Below are positions 11,480 to 24,075 of a stretch of DNA of 64,000 nt, one piece after another. The stretch is from assembly GCA_025766275.1 (NCBI GenBank), contig JAFKAC010000003.1:930001-994000 (forward strand), given 5' to 3'. Within the stretch, counting starts at the first letter, position 1. Each line of letters opens with the position of its first letter. Both the position numbers and the translations under genes were made by a program. The notes beneath the pieces are model-generated. The model made no database searches. It worked only from the letters and a program-made list of their open reading frames with translations, and was not told the DNA's origin. Origin of the DNA: Lactarius indigo. Lineage: Eukaryota; Basidiomycota; Agaricomycetes; Russulales; Russulaceae.

Positions 11480-12859
11480 TACGAATTTTTCTGGTCCGGT
11501 ATGGGAAACGTAGATACGCAGGTACGAGTTTCCCTGGACAATGAACGTTCCCCAGCACGATTACGTTGGTCTAGAATCAACTGTGTGATCTCGTCAGATA
11601 TTCTTCCGCAAGTTGATAATACAATCTCGCATGGTGTCCCGCCCATGTCATCCTCTGCACCTGCACCTGCACCACGTCCGACCAGAAGGCGCACTATCTT
11701 GGTTTTAGGCCTGGGACGAGATAGTGTCAAATGCAATGAGGTCGAGTTGCTCTTGTTCCGTGCATTTACATCCGCCCCGTCCAGGAGTAAAATCTCCACA
11801 GCTTTAACTCTCGTCAATTCAAAAAACATCAATCCAAAGAGCTCATACGGTTTGATTATATTAGCCCAATACTAGATGGATAACTGCACAAATTCGGCGC
11901 TCACTGAAAACACCGGATGCGATGGCATCGGGGTTTCGCTGTCCGGGGCATATACATCCGCCCCGCTGGACTGACAATCGCATGGTTTCGGTTCTCCCCT
12001 GAGACGACGCCAAATCCAATGGCGTCCAGTTGTCCTCGTCTCGTACGTTCACATGCGCTCCGTGCTGGATTAATAGATGCATGGAGTTGGTCTTCTTTGG
12101 ACGATCCAAGATGCAATGGCGTTAAGTTGTTCTTGTTCCGTGAGTTTACATCCGCCCCATGCCGGACTCGGAGTAATACCTCTACAATTTTAACCCTCGA
12201 GTCCAGCATGAATACAAAACGGTTCCTGGAGTCACGGCCACGCAACGGCTCACGCAGTCCTCACGATTATCTTCACCATTGTGGCCTTCATCGCCGGTGT
12301 TGGTGGGACCTCAATATAAATCTCAAGCCGTTTGAAGAAGTCTTCGATTTGTTCCGAGGCATCGACGAGGGTGCCTTGATCCTCATTGAGGTCTTTAGCT
12401 GCCTAATTATCGCCGAATATCACAAGAGCCTGCACTGGAATAAGCGATGCCACTCACCAGGAGGAGGGCACCGATCCCCACAAATATCGGTTTTGCGGGT
12501 GAGAACGCCCGCCGCATCAGGACTAGAGCAAGGTCACCGACATATTCGTTGATGTTTACCAGGTCGACGCCTTCACCGAGTGTCGCAGAGAATGCGTAGA
12601 GAACATCAATCGTCGGCTTGAGCCACTTTTTCAAACCTTCATTGGCGTTCGGATTGATTCGGCCTTGAAACAGGTCCAGAATGGCGGCGGGAGAATCGCA
12701 TAATTAGAGTTGAGCGAGGAGAGCGTCGAGACTTTGCTTGGTCTTTTTCTTGTACGCTTCCAGGGAATCTTCAAGGATGACTTCAAAATCGTAAGAATCA
12801 TTCGGTGTGGTAGTCTGGCTATTTTGTGCCACTGAACTCGAAGCGGGAGGTTGACTCAT
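11480..12859 (-). pseudogene. Broken NLR copy: Goodbye fragment joined to ankyrins, NACHT lost
   Basis: A shortened relative of the receptor at 2802-6815. It starts with the same MSQPPAS leader and Goodbye domain (EAYKKKTKQSL, KKWLKPTIDVLYAFSATLGEG), with the same intron placed after IGALLL. An in-frame TAA at 12704-12706 stands where the intact copy has a Lys codon. The text after the intron matches the intact copy as far as about 12260 (PPTPAMKATM). It then passes directly to ankyrin repeats (RHGADVNSRNKNNLTPLHL), so the linker, the P-loop exon and the whole NACHT region are missing. The ankyrin part shifts frame several times. No intact product is expected. An expressed short Goodbye peptide cannot be excluded. 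Confidence 0.85.
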
Positions 12860-13212
12860 GTTGAGGTTGAGAGGAGCACGCACGCAGCCTCTTGTGAATA
12901 AGTCTCCCACAGATACCGGGGTCCTGCTGCATGTGGATGATGGACGCTCTAGGAAAAGGGGTGGTAACACCGCACCGACTCAGAGGCAGGTATGTGCCTG
13001 ATTTACACCCTCGCAGCCGCAGGGAGACGATGGTGGGAATATTCTTGGGATAAACACTGAACCCAGCCAGTTTATTCTATGAGATTCCTCAATTTGGTTG
13101 CTCGAGAGCCAACCAGGTGTACAGTAGTCACAAGCAAAGCAATCAAGTCAAGAGTCCCAGGGGGGGGGGAAGTAGAGGAGAGAAATTAATAGATGCTACC
13201 AGGCTCATCAAC
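12860..13212. other. Intergenic region, NLR relic to ABC transporter
   Basis: Promoter side of the broken NLR copy and 3' flank of the ABC gene. It contains a short G run near 13160. No gene seen. Confidence 0.5.
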
Positions 13213-16200
13213 CTAGGCGTCGCGCATGGCCTTTTCTTTGGCAACCCGCTCAAGCTCAGCGAACATACCACTCTTCAACGCCATATTGCGGAAAATGCCG
13301 TCTTCCTTCTGAATCAAGTTCCATGGGGTATCAAATTCTGCAATGGCACCTTTGTCCAGCACGATTAGCCTGTCATAGTCGATCACAGTCTTCAGGCGAT
13401 GTGCGACTGAGCGACACAAGTACCGTCAGTCATCCGTTCCAAGGTTAAAAAATAAGGAATCACCTGTCAATAAAAGCGAACCTCCAAACTCTTCGCGAAT
13501 AGTCGCCTGGATCTTTTGGTCGGTTGCGAAATCAATGCTGCTCGTAGCTTCATCTAGCACGATTATCGAACTTCGCCGCAAGAGCGCGCGCGCCATAGCA
13601 ATCAACTGCCGTTGGCCTTGTGAGAAGTTCGATCCACCAGGCGACACCTGGGTCTCGAGTGTCACCAATGTCTTGGACTCCATTTCAGTCGCAGAGGCGG
13701 CCACAGAAGAGCCGGCAGTAGGGGATGGAGATACGTGACCTGGCGAAGCTGGGCGGCTCGCTGCACGAGACGCTTGACGCGAAGTACGCTGAGACTCGTA
13801 GGCATTATCCGTGATCATTTGAACGCGATGTAGGACGTCGAGACACTCCAAGTCCTCGTGTTCCTCTGGGAAAATTGATTAAGCATTGGCTGAATACACA
13901 GAAAAATTGAGATGACATACTGAAAGGATCGAGATTCTCGCGGAGAGTACCCGAAAAGAGCGTGGCATCCTGTGGGATGAAGGTCTGTCTTGGCGATGAG
14001 ATAGGTAATTCTACCAAATTAGGCTAGTACTCACAACACGGGAACGCAAGTCATGTAGACCGATCGTTGTAATATCTATGCCATCTATAAAAATTCTTCC
14101 ACTGTCAGGGTCCACCTACACAACATTTCAGCGTACTCGAAATTAACTGAGCACGACTACTCACAAATCGCAATATGCTCATAGCCAAAGTGGATTTCCC
14201 GCTACCTGAGACGCCAACATAAGCACACATTAAAGACAACAGGACGAGGGCGAACCAGTTCGACCCAACAAGCCCACGCGTTCCCGTGCCTTCAAGGCAA
14301 AAGACACGTTATGTAGTACTGGCGGTAGTTCCGGAGCGTATTTGACAACAAGATCATCGACAACAACGAGATTTTCGGTCTCCGAAGACGGCCAGTAGGC
14401 GGGGGGGCGCGAGGACTCGATGACGATAGGAGGCTCTTGCGGTAATTCCAGATACTCGACAACCCGCTCAACAGAGCTACATGGAACTCGTCGTCAGGGA
14501 AGACCACATGGTTTCACAGTTACTTACTTGAGGTCGAGCTCAAGACCCGTCCAGAACCGGCAAGCCCAATAGATACTGTCCGTGAAGGCCATGGCCGAGG
14601 TGATACAGAGACCGGCGGTACCAGCGGATACCAAGCCAGACAACGCAAGTAGTGTTGTGACGAGAACGGACAAACCACCGAGCGTGTCGAAATTCAGCAA
14701 CAACCAACGATTTGTCATCCAGAAGCTATACCACATCTATGCCTTTGTGAGTGGGAAGGTCTCCCACGAACTTGCGCAGAACACTTACCCGAGTTGTCAG
14801 GTCTACTTTCAAGTGAAGGCCGTCAAGGAAACGCTTTTCTGCGGAGAACGCGCGGACTGTGACGATTCCTTCGAGTAATTCGCCAAAGCCAGAGAAGATA
14901 GGGGAACGTGAATTCGACTCCATCCGTCGCAAGTCTCGTCCCGTATTCAGGTAGCCAATTGCAAGCATGCGATATACGTAGCCGATGATGGACGCAGGCA
15001 GCAAGAACAGGGGGAAGACCACGCTGAAGAAGAGGTGGTCATCGGGATGACGAGGAAAGGGTAGAAGTTAGAGCAGAGACTGACGCTACAGTGATAACAG
15101 ACGCAGCAAAAGTCGCGAGTGATGAGTTGACAGATTGGAGGGAGCTGGCCAACGATAGATCGACGGTTTCAATATCCTGAAAAATGTCATTTCTGGGCTG
15201 CGAACTTGCCGTCGGTTGTTTTCCTCACCTTGCTGAAGCGATTGAGCATACGACCTGATTAAGTAGTGATGAGTCCAGCGGTAGGATAAATCAAGCTAAG
15301 TATACCTTGAGGCGTTGTGTCGTGCCACCGCATCGTTGCCCGGACTACGGAAACAAGGAGTTGCATGAAAAGCACCCTAGAGGCACGAAGGGCGCCTGTG
15401 TATTGCACGATAGCAGACATGACGCCAACAAATGCTGAACCGAGGCCCACTGCGGCATAAACACCGATATAGAAGAGCGGGTGCTCCTTGGCACTGGGCA
15501 AGTTAAAGCGCAGTCCGCTGGGTGATTGCAGGCCGTGTATGGCATGTGTGAGATGATAGGGGCCCATTGTTCCGTCCATAGCGACCTGCTGTTGCTCGAT
15601 AGCGTAAAACGATGTTGTGAATGCATATGCTGTAGACACCGTGTGATTGCCGTAGGCTTCACCCCAATACTAACAAGAATTAATCTTCAAACGGAACCAC
15701 TCGATTAGCCCACACACCTTGATCCATACTCTCTCAGATACGCTTAGAAGCTTGAGGACCGGGCGTCAGATAGTTGATACTGACGGTGGAAAGACCCTAC
15801 CTGAGCTAGTATGATGAAAAAGCCGAGGATGATCCATGTCCAGTAGGATCTGAGGGGAGCTTTCAGCTGTATACAATCAGCACGAAAACAAGCTAGACCC
15901 ACGAGGCTTTTAAGTACGTGTTGTAGATATTCCATTTAACACCACCTTCCTGGCGCTCTTCGTCCTTGATTAGCTTCCTTGACTTCTTCGTCCCTGTAGC
16001 AGCGCCAGAATTCTCGACTTCGTCCGCAGCGACCTGCTCCGAGGTGGAGCTGGCTACTGTAACACTTTGTTCCTCTTCGTGAACTCCCACTTCTTCAGAG
16101 TGCGCAATTTCGTCAAGAACTCCTTGGGCGCGTAAATCGGCAAGCGTTCCTTGGGTGTCAATGCGGCCATCAAGCATACGGACCAGATAGTGAGCGCTGG

Positions 16201-19200
16201 GAAGGACGAGTTCGACATGGTGCGTGACCAATATCTAAAATCCGACCCTGAGCAGCCAGTCCTCATGTATTCGTATTCAGAGGCACGCACCACGGTACGA
16301 TTAGCTAGGAGAGGCCCACAAAGGAGTTTCTCGAGCAAGAATCGCGCGGTGTGGCTATCCTGTTAGAGCCAATGGTCAGACACGACACCCATTTCCCTGC
16401 CCAACAGACGTACCACAGCACTCAGAGGGTCGTCTAGAAGGACATACTTGGCGGGTGCATAGACCGCGCGTGCTAGTGCAACTCTAAAGAAGCCTTCGTG
16501 AACAAAAGAAGGCTTCCAACCCAGGGTATATCATACCTAGCCTTCTGGCCACCAGACAAGCTGACTCCTCTACGCGGGAAGTACCGATGTCAGCATATGC
16601 GTAAAGGAGCCACGCGCGATAACGGACCTTGCACCGATTTCTGTTGCGTCGCCATCTTCAAGTACCTCCAGATCGGGCTTTAGGGCACACGCCTCAACTA
16701 CGGCATTATAGCGAGCCTCGTCGTACGGGTAGCCAAACAATATGTTGTCCTTGATAGTCTGATGCCGAAGCCACGGAGACTGGGCAGCGTACGCGACAGT
16801 GTGCGTTAATCCGAACTCATCAACAAGGGACGAGCGTTTTGACAGGATTATTGTCCCGCTAAGCGTCGTCATTTCACCTAGTAATGCCATCTAGCAGTGT
16901 ATGCATTAGCATAACGCGTTTAGATAATTCAAAGTGGATACCCACTAGGAGAGCGGTTTTGCCACTGGCGGTTGGGCCCGTGACAACCGTCAGCTGACGC
17001 TCGGGAAATATGATATTGATATCTCTCAATTCGAACCGGTGTTCGCTAGCGTCGCTGGCTATAATTGAGTCACGCTCAGCCCCATCGGTATCTTGAGCAG
17101 CGTCGTCGGTCGAGGGGGCCGCATTCTTCGCCTTTTTGTCTGCCTCGTTTTGACCGTTCTTATCCCCTTTTTCTTCAACCTCGTTCCATTTGAACGACCC
17201 ATTCTCGATGCCCAAACCCTTTGCGGTCTCGTCATCTGTCCCTGACGCGCCAAAAGTCGACTTCTTCAAGGAGGATACCTGTTCGTTGACCTCATCTTCG
17301 TCAAGATATGTCGCAATACGGTCGAGAGCTACTTTGGTCTAGGGGAGCGTTGAGACACCACTACATACGCGGATTCAAAGAAGGCTTGCCTGTAGTATTT
17401 GGACAATCCACGTTGGAATGATGTTGAGAGGAAGCCTGACCATGTTAAACAGTGCGATAGCCTAAACGGATTTGGTCAATCCTTAGAACTGGTACTCAAG
17501 CAGTAGCATACCGTGAACGCGATGCTGACTGTCAGCTCGTTCCCTTGCAGTACAAACACGAGGAACGAAGTGATAGAAACGAGCACAGGCGCACAAGACC
17601 AGAGCATTTGGAACATGATTGAATTCAGGCGAGATTTGACCATCCACTTTATCTCTGTGGCACGCGCATCTGAAACGCGGTCGATCCAACGACCCTCCCA
17701 CGCGAAGAACTTGATGAATTTAACCTTAGTAAGATAGCGGTCAGCGGTAGCTGGCGAGTAACGGAACAGATAGTAGCATACCGCGCCAATGAGTTCGTTC
17801 AACACACCCATCCTTTTGTCTCGCGCAGTCATCACACCCTTTTGAATGCGAATGCTGCGCTTGGTGAGGAAGCTATTCAGCGGCCACCCGAGCACCAATA
17901 CGATGAATCCCGCGAATGCAGACCACCCGAGTAGCCTACGACAGTTTCTAGCATGTGTTGGATACGCGTTTCTGCGACTTACTGATAGAGAAAGGTACAC
18001 GCGATAACGATCTCGAATGGGCCTTAAATGTATCGATGAGCCCGGTCAAACCCAAGAAAAATGGGGAGTGGCGAGACATACTTCCGTAGATGAAGTACAT
18101 CGCCGAAGCAGTCATAGCGACCCGGTTTGCGTCGCCAGCCATAAGGTTCACTATCTTTCCGACATCTGCACCACCCTTGGGCTCATCTGCCTTAGCTTCA
18201 GCAGCGGCGCTCGCCTTTGGATCTCGCTTTTTGTCACTGTCTGAAGCCTCTTTAGAATCGTCCTTGTTCACAACCCCGGAATAATCCTTGCGCTTGAGAG
18301 ACTTGTCGTAAATTGCGGCCATGAGCTGAGAGCGCATTCGCGTGGCAGCCCGCCGACCGAACCAAAGATGTTGAACATCTGCCTGAGCCTATAGAAGAGG
18401 TGTTGGTTCAGCCGGTTAATTGGGGGAAACGTGATAAACGAACTTTGCCAAGAGTGCATAGGAAAGCAAGCAATGCGTAGATATAAGCTCTAGAGCGAGT
18501 GACCGAAGTCGGGTTGGCAATCGCGTCCAGTATACGTCTACGGATCCGTGAAGATGTGGTCTGGACACGAAGGTAAATTAGGCTTACTTGAGGAAAAAAG
18601 GGCCCATATAGTTGAACGACACGCTGACAAAGGTCAGAATAACGTCCAACCTGTCAAACAAATCATCAGCAAAGATGTAGTCCCGAACGCCAAAACTAAG
18701 CCCCTCTCTCCATATCAGTGGAGACGAAGAACATTTCGCTTGTTCACCAATGGCAAGTACTGCTTGTGGCGAAATAATCGTAAGATCGATAGACTTACGT
18801 CAGATCTAGCGAGTTGGCAGCCCAGAGGCGGCGAAGTAGCGTGGCGCGTCTGATAGCACATGAGAAATGCCGCATAGGATCTGTGCCAAGCATGCTCACT
18901 TTGTATTGCTGAACTTCAAAAATACAGACCGCGACTGCATGGTAGGGCTCAGCGCCCAGACGTCTTCCTCATTCAAGGTCACGTTGGTACCCTAGCAGAC
19001 GCTCCGAACTCATGCGGAATCCAATCGATAAATGCGGGAACACGTACGCGACTGATGAGCGGCCAGGTCCACGAAAACGTGACCCAACCCCAAAGCGTCG
19101 TGTAATCTTCGGGGGAGATGGTCTTGCCCTACATCATTCCAGGATGAACAATCAACACCCCGCAACGACTCAGCAGACTAACTCACAATCTTCTCCTTGT

Positions 19201-19885
19201 CCACCCTGCGACTCGGAATTGCAAGCGGCATGCTGAGAATGATCGCGATCAAGATGAGCAGAGCGCCCAGGTTCAGGGTGTGGGCGGCAAGAGTGAGCGT
19301 ATCGGGGAACGGGGTACCGTAGGCATTCTTGTTGTATGCAAACGCGCCGAGAGAAACCACCTCAGCGATGAAGTAGATGAGGTAGAGCACGAAAAGGTCG
19401 AATGACGGGGTTGGCTTGGGTCGGAGGATGGGTCTGAGGGTCGCAAAGAGCCAAGTCAACGCGAACACGAACGAGCTCGCGACGTAGACTAGGTCCCGTT
19501 GGTCCTGGATGACGTTGAAAGAAGCGACGCCAAGCCAGGCAAGGGTCTCTATGAGCGCAATCCATGACGAAAACAGCGGTTTCCAAAAATGACGCGGTTC
19601 AACTTGCTCGATCACAGCCTCTGGCTCGCCTTGTTCGACTTCGCCCAACACGGCTTTGGACTCTGCGGCATCGGCCACATCAAGGGCTTCTGCTTCTTGA
19701 AGGGTCAGGAAGGGGACGAACAGGGATTTGACGGGACGGATGAGGTTCGATAACCACGTGGGAATCGGGATGGAGGGCACACAGAGCACGAAGACGAACG
19801 CGGCGGGAATGAAAGCCCCCCAAAAGGTACGTGCACAGGCCGAGTCCAGGTGCCAGAATTCGCTAGAAAAGTGGCAGCCCGACAT
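13213..19885 (-). CDS. ABCC-type full ABC transporter (MRP/Ycf1-like)
   Basis: A large exporter of the multidrug-resistance-associated (ABCC) subfamily, which pumps conjugates or drugs across the plasma or vacuolar membrane; the substrate is unknown. Order from the N-terminus (19885): hydrophobic leader and extra helices (about 19180-19885), TMD1 (about 17470-18460), NBD1 (about 16050-17200), TMD2 (about 14530-15930) and NBD2 (13213-14360). NBD1 shows Walker A GPTASGKT, signature [10 protein letters not shown] assembled over two introns, and Walker [15 protein letters not shown]2 shows GVSGSGKST near 14170-14215, signature NFSQGQRQ and Walker [14 protein letters not shown], followed by AHRLKTV. 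A Ser-rich insert of about 50 residues precedes the NBD2 signature, as in other fungal members. There are many short introns, and every junction I tested kept frame. Length is about 1,400 residues. It ends in a charged tail, EKAMRDA. Confidence 0.92.
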
Positions 19886-21806
19886 CCTGGTAGAGTGAAG
19901 AGACGAATAATCGACAGGTGGCCGTGTTGGACCAAAATAACCGCCTCAGTCCACTAACTCCCGACATGAAGCATGATTCTCCCACTACCGCTCGCCAGGG
20001 CGCTTCAAACCCACATGCAAAGCTGATGTCCTAATTCACCGCGATACCGAACCTCTGCCCATTTTGTAACCTTTGCGCTGTCTTTTTCCCCAGACCTTAA
20101 GTGCAAGCACCAAGTTCAACACCAACTCGGCTCTGAACCGAGCTCGGTCCGCCACGTAGTCCTTTTGACTGCTCAGCGCTCAGTTCTCGGAGTCGACTTT
20201 GACTTACCGATACTGTATTCGTCATGATAAAAATATCAGGGCTCCGGTTTCCGGGTCAACGAGGGCCCGGGAGCCAGAGAAAGGCGTTCACCCAGGAACA
20301 CACACTAGAATCGATCTGATTGGACATGGACCTTCGCCAGAGCCATGTTCTCCTGAACTAGCAACACCCCCGATTTCCGAGAAGCTCGGGATCCCTTTGG
20401 TTTACACCACCCGTACACTGTATTTCGTACGGAATGCGATATTTACCCGCGTGTGAATAGAGAATTCAGCCAACGGCATGCCGAAAGATGCCGGAAGACG
20501 CAATGCACTGGCGGCGTCTTCGCGAATTCGATCCCTCCGGCCTCCAGCACCACTCGCCAGGTCCGTCGTGGCCAGCGCGAAATCTCCCCAATGGGTGCTT
20601 CTTTGTATTGTGACGCTGCCGGTATGACGCGATATCTGCTCACGGCATGCCCGAAGGAGCGCTTCAAAAGCAAAGCAGGCCCGCAGTGGTCCTTCCTTGG
20701 CGTGCCGTCACTGTTCCGAAGAACACAAGAAACATGCGTTGTCCGCATCCGGAAGTCCTTTTTTTTTTGATGAAAGTCCCTCCTTGGCGAGCGCTCGGGT
20801 ATATCCACGTGCCCCAATCCAGTTCGAGAACTTCCTTGAGAGCTCTGAGTCGTACACGCATTGTAATGCTGATCTACCCTCATTTCTTGCGCCTCGAATC
20901 TTGCACTGTTTTTTCACCCACACACATGGGACTTGTGGTCGTTCTTGCCATGAGGTACGGGGGCGGGCATTGTGAATCTCAAAGCAGGGAGGAAAACCGA
21001 TCTTCATACTATCTATACCAAAAGTAGTACCACCAATTGTCGATTATGGGAAGGTTCGCATGTCGGCGGCAGTAAAACGCCAATACAGTAGCTTTGAATG
21101 GAATTCCTCGAGCCAAGGTTACGAAACGCCTCCAATCCCTGGATCTGTATCATATATTTGCTGGGCAAAGAAGAGCGCACATGGTGTAGCCGAGACCCGC
21201 AACGCCTTGGCGCCGCGCAGCTGGAAGATCGAAGCAGGTAGCACTGCAGAACCGCGAGGTGGCGCGATAAAGCGCCACCCAAGACCCAAAGTACTATTCA
21301 ACACTGGCGAGTCCGAGTCATCGCGCTGCGACCATATTTCTACAGCACGTATTCCAAATCCGAGTCATATGCCTACCCCCATTTTCGTGAAAGGAACGGT
21401 GTGGTGCCAAAGAAGGTTCTGTACGCCGAGGTGGACTCGGGTGTGAAGATATCAAAACCCAAAAAACAAGGTTGTGCAATGAGGCTTATCGCCGTCATCA
21501 AGGTCGGGGAGAGCGAATCGACGTGGCCAAGAAACGTCGCATTCAGAGTATTACAGCATGTGTGACCATGCGACCAACTATTGTGTACTCGTGGCACAAG
21601 ACCGACCGTTGTCATGAAATACATCTTACTTTGGTGTCTGTAATTAATGGCATGAGCGACCCACTAGATCCTCGCCCCGACTTTCCTATCAGACCGAGGA
21701 TGGCTCACTGGCACGATCAGAACATCAATTACGCAACGTAGGAAAGGAGAGACGCAATGATATGGTGCCAAGCTGTACGAGACGATCTAGAACACCGTCT
21801 CACGTT
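19886..21806. other. Gene-poor region, about 1.9 kb
   Basis: Contains the ABC promoter and then a stretch with overlapping open frames on both strands (20440-21450, up to 146 codons). None shows a known motif, a plausible splice pattern or a low-complexity bias typical of real proteins here. I saw no terminal repeats or reverse-transcriptase motifs. A decayed mobile element is possible but not shown. Confidence 0.5.
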
Positions 21807-22934
21807 TCAAAGTCTCGTTACCGACCAGGTGAGCAGATGCAATGAACCCGCTTCCGGATATACTATGTTAGCGACCCCCTCTTTCAGTACTTCTGTCACG
21901 GACGCCAAGACCTTCACTGTACCCTTGGGGAACACTCCACCATCCCATAGCTCCGACCAAGACCGAGGGGCGTGACAAAATAGGCAATGATGAGTCGACG
22001 GTTCTCCCCAATGCCCGCGCTCGGGGAGTCCAATGTGTTTCTCGAAAATCATTGAGCCAGGCTCGGGCGAAAGTAAGCCGGCTAGAGTACGCGCCAGGCG
22101 AAGTTGTGCATCCTCCGGAAATAGGTGAAAAAGGTGCAAAGCGCAGATGGCCGAGACATGCCCACGAAGTGGATTCAGGGACGTCAAGGTGCGCAGATCT
22201 GGCACCGTGGTGACGGGAAGCGAGTTGGTAGTGAAAGGGGGTAAGATACTCAGGTGTTCGGGATCAAACACGTCTCCTGGAACGAAAGTCACAGGAAATG
22301 TGTCCGGGGTTGTTCTAAAAAGCCTATGCCCCAGATCCCAAAAATCTGAATGGGAAAGATAAGTCACCTGGGGTCCAAACCAGGGATGGACGAGACCGAC
22401 CTTGGTGCAGATCTGAAGTCACCACGTTCCCCAGGGGGAAACCATCCGCGATTGCCCTACGAACATCAGTCCCAACTGACGGTAGCCGTCAAGGACAAAC
22501 AAAAGGAGATGGACAGGGCCTATAGCAACACCCAATATCCAGAAGTATCGCCCCCTCTCGCTCCCGGCCAAGTTTCAGCAAGTTCTGGTAGGGAAAGAGA
22601 CGCGAGATCCCAGGTCTGGTATACGATAAACGTTAGATCCAACACTATTGTACAACCTTTCATGGTATGTAGGCGCACCTTGCCCACGAAAAGATGCGTA
22701 TACAGGGGTATGGGTACACCTTGCATGATCGGCTCAGAAATCAGCTAGGGAAACAAAAAAAACAAAAAGGGTCACTTTGTATGCCTCGGCTTGAATGGCG
22801 AGTAAATGGGTCTTGAGCTCGTCGTCGTCGTCGATGCCAATCTGTTGTTTTAAGAACGTAATTTCAGCGCTGTCCAATCTGTAAAGCCCCTCATTTAAAG
22901 GTAAAGCCGAGTGATGATGGGCGTCTGGAGTCAT
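21807..22934 (-). CDS. SAM-dependent methyltransferase-like protein
   Basis: Small class-I methyltransferase of a type common in agaricomycetes; the substrate is unknown. Five exons join in frame: an exon with MTPDAHHHSALPLNEGLY and a DDDDE patch, then VYPYPCIRIFSWAR, then PGISRLFPYQNLLKLGRERE leading into the cofactor motif ILLDIGCC, then GTDVRRAIADGFPLGNVVTSDLH, then the last exon DFWDLGHRLF to the stop. The acidic residue ending motif II (TSDLH) fits ribose binding of SAM. Later text (GSMIFEKHIG, FCHAPRSWSELWDG) matches the family's C-terminal pattern. Family members sit in secondary-metabolite and stand-alone contexts; no cluster is visible here. Function beyond methyl transfer is not assignable. 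Confidence 0.8.
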
Positions 22935-23900
22935 CGTTGAGTTTTACCTGTGCTATTGCTTGATCGGGTGTGCACCGTGACGCATGCTTGGCAAAGGCAC
23001 ACTCGATCGATGACTAGATGACTGACAGTACTGACATATCTCACAGTGGTCTCAGTTATTCTCACGCAGTTGGAATTCAGTTACGATAATTGGATCTAGG
23101 TCCACTGTAATGGCGACCCGTAAGTCTGCCAAGTGCCCAGCTTACTGCGCTGCGTTATGGACGATGACAAACCTGATCTCATGGTCAAACACCACAATAA
23201 ATACATCACCCACTATAAGCAGCTATCTGGTGTCGTATCTACCTAGCTTCCAGTGTCTCTTGCGATTGGTCTGCCCTTCTGACCCGCATCACGATGAAGG
23301 GCAAGGAATGGAGGACATTGTCCCCGCCAAGCAGTGACAATCGATAAGACAATTATGATTACCATCGAATGATAACTAGTGACCGTAAATGACTCGACAG
23401 GTGGCGAAAGAGAAAGTGGAGCACGAAGTCAAACTCGGATTGAAAAGCCAGTACTGTATCTCAGTAGCAGGAAGTCAAGACGCCTCTACGCGACGATATC
23501 GAGTGATCGCGGGATAAGAGAGGGCGAGAAAACATTGGGAAGAAGTCCGGAAAAGGTAGAGACCGACGATCTCGAGAGCCTGAAGTTATGTTGACGAAGG
23601 ATCTGTCAAAACTTGGCCATTCTGAAGACGACACGAATCAGATAAGACTGGAGTTAAAGACGTTAGAGATGGATCGACAAATAGGGATGGGCGGAAGCAT
23701 TAAGATACTTGGGTCCGAAGAGGTCCGAAGAGGGATGAGCTTTGACAAGAGGTGGAGTGGGAAAACCCCTTTCAAGATGGAATGAGTGTGTTCCAGATTG
23801 CGGAAGCTATGGTAATAGGACTGTGCCATAAGGACGAAGACGTAAGGGATTCGTTCTTGGTCTGTGCCGGGTTGTGCTGTGCCAGTGGGGATGCAAGAGC
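22935..23900. other. Intergenic region, methyltransferase to pacC
   Basis: Divergent promoter region between the methyltransferase (-) and pacC (+). No gene recognised; short open frames at 23110-23800 lack motifs. One isolated CTTGGC lies at 23612-23617. Confidence 0.5.
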
Positions 23901-23903
23901 CGA

Positions 23904-24022
23904 CTTGGCGATGTACGCAGTGTGACGCAGGGGCAAGAGGGGGTGTCTTGGCAAGGGTTAGAGAGTGATGACCAAGAAAGCCAAGAGTGTGCCAAGCCTT
24001 GGCATTCCATCTCGGCGCCAAG
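23904..24022 (+). promoter_or_regulatory. Cluster of PacC-type GCCAAG sites upstream of pacC
   Basis: The PacC recognition hexamer GCCARG occurs six times in 119 bp: CTTGGC at 23904-23909, 23947-23952 and 23998-24003, and GCCAAG at 23980-23985, 23991-23996 and 24017-24022. About one per kilobase is expected on both strands. Two sites (23991-24003) form an inverted pair. The cluster ends 53 bp before the pacC start codon, so it lies in the core promoter or 5' leader. Binding by the product of the downstream gene is inferred from the known specificity of PacC/Rim101. Confidence 0.6.
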
Positions 24023-24075
24023 AAACAAGTCGCCTAAAAACACGGTTTCATTCGGCTAGTCGGTGCCATCCCATC

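Noticed and set aside
20199..21446. Overlapping open frames up to 146 codons on both strands
   Set aside because: No motif, splice pattern or repeat structure; composition is like random reading of intergenic DNA.
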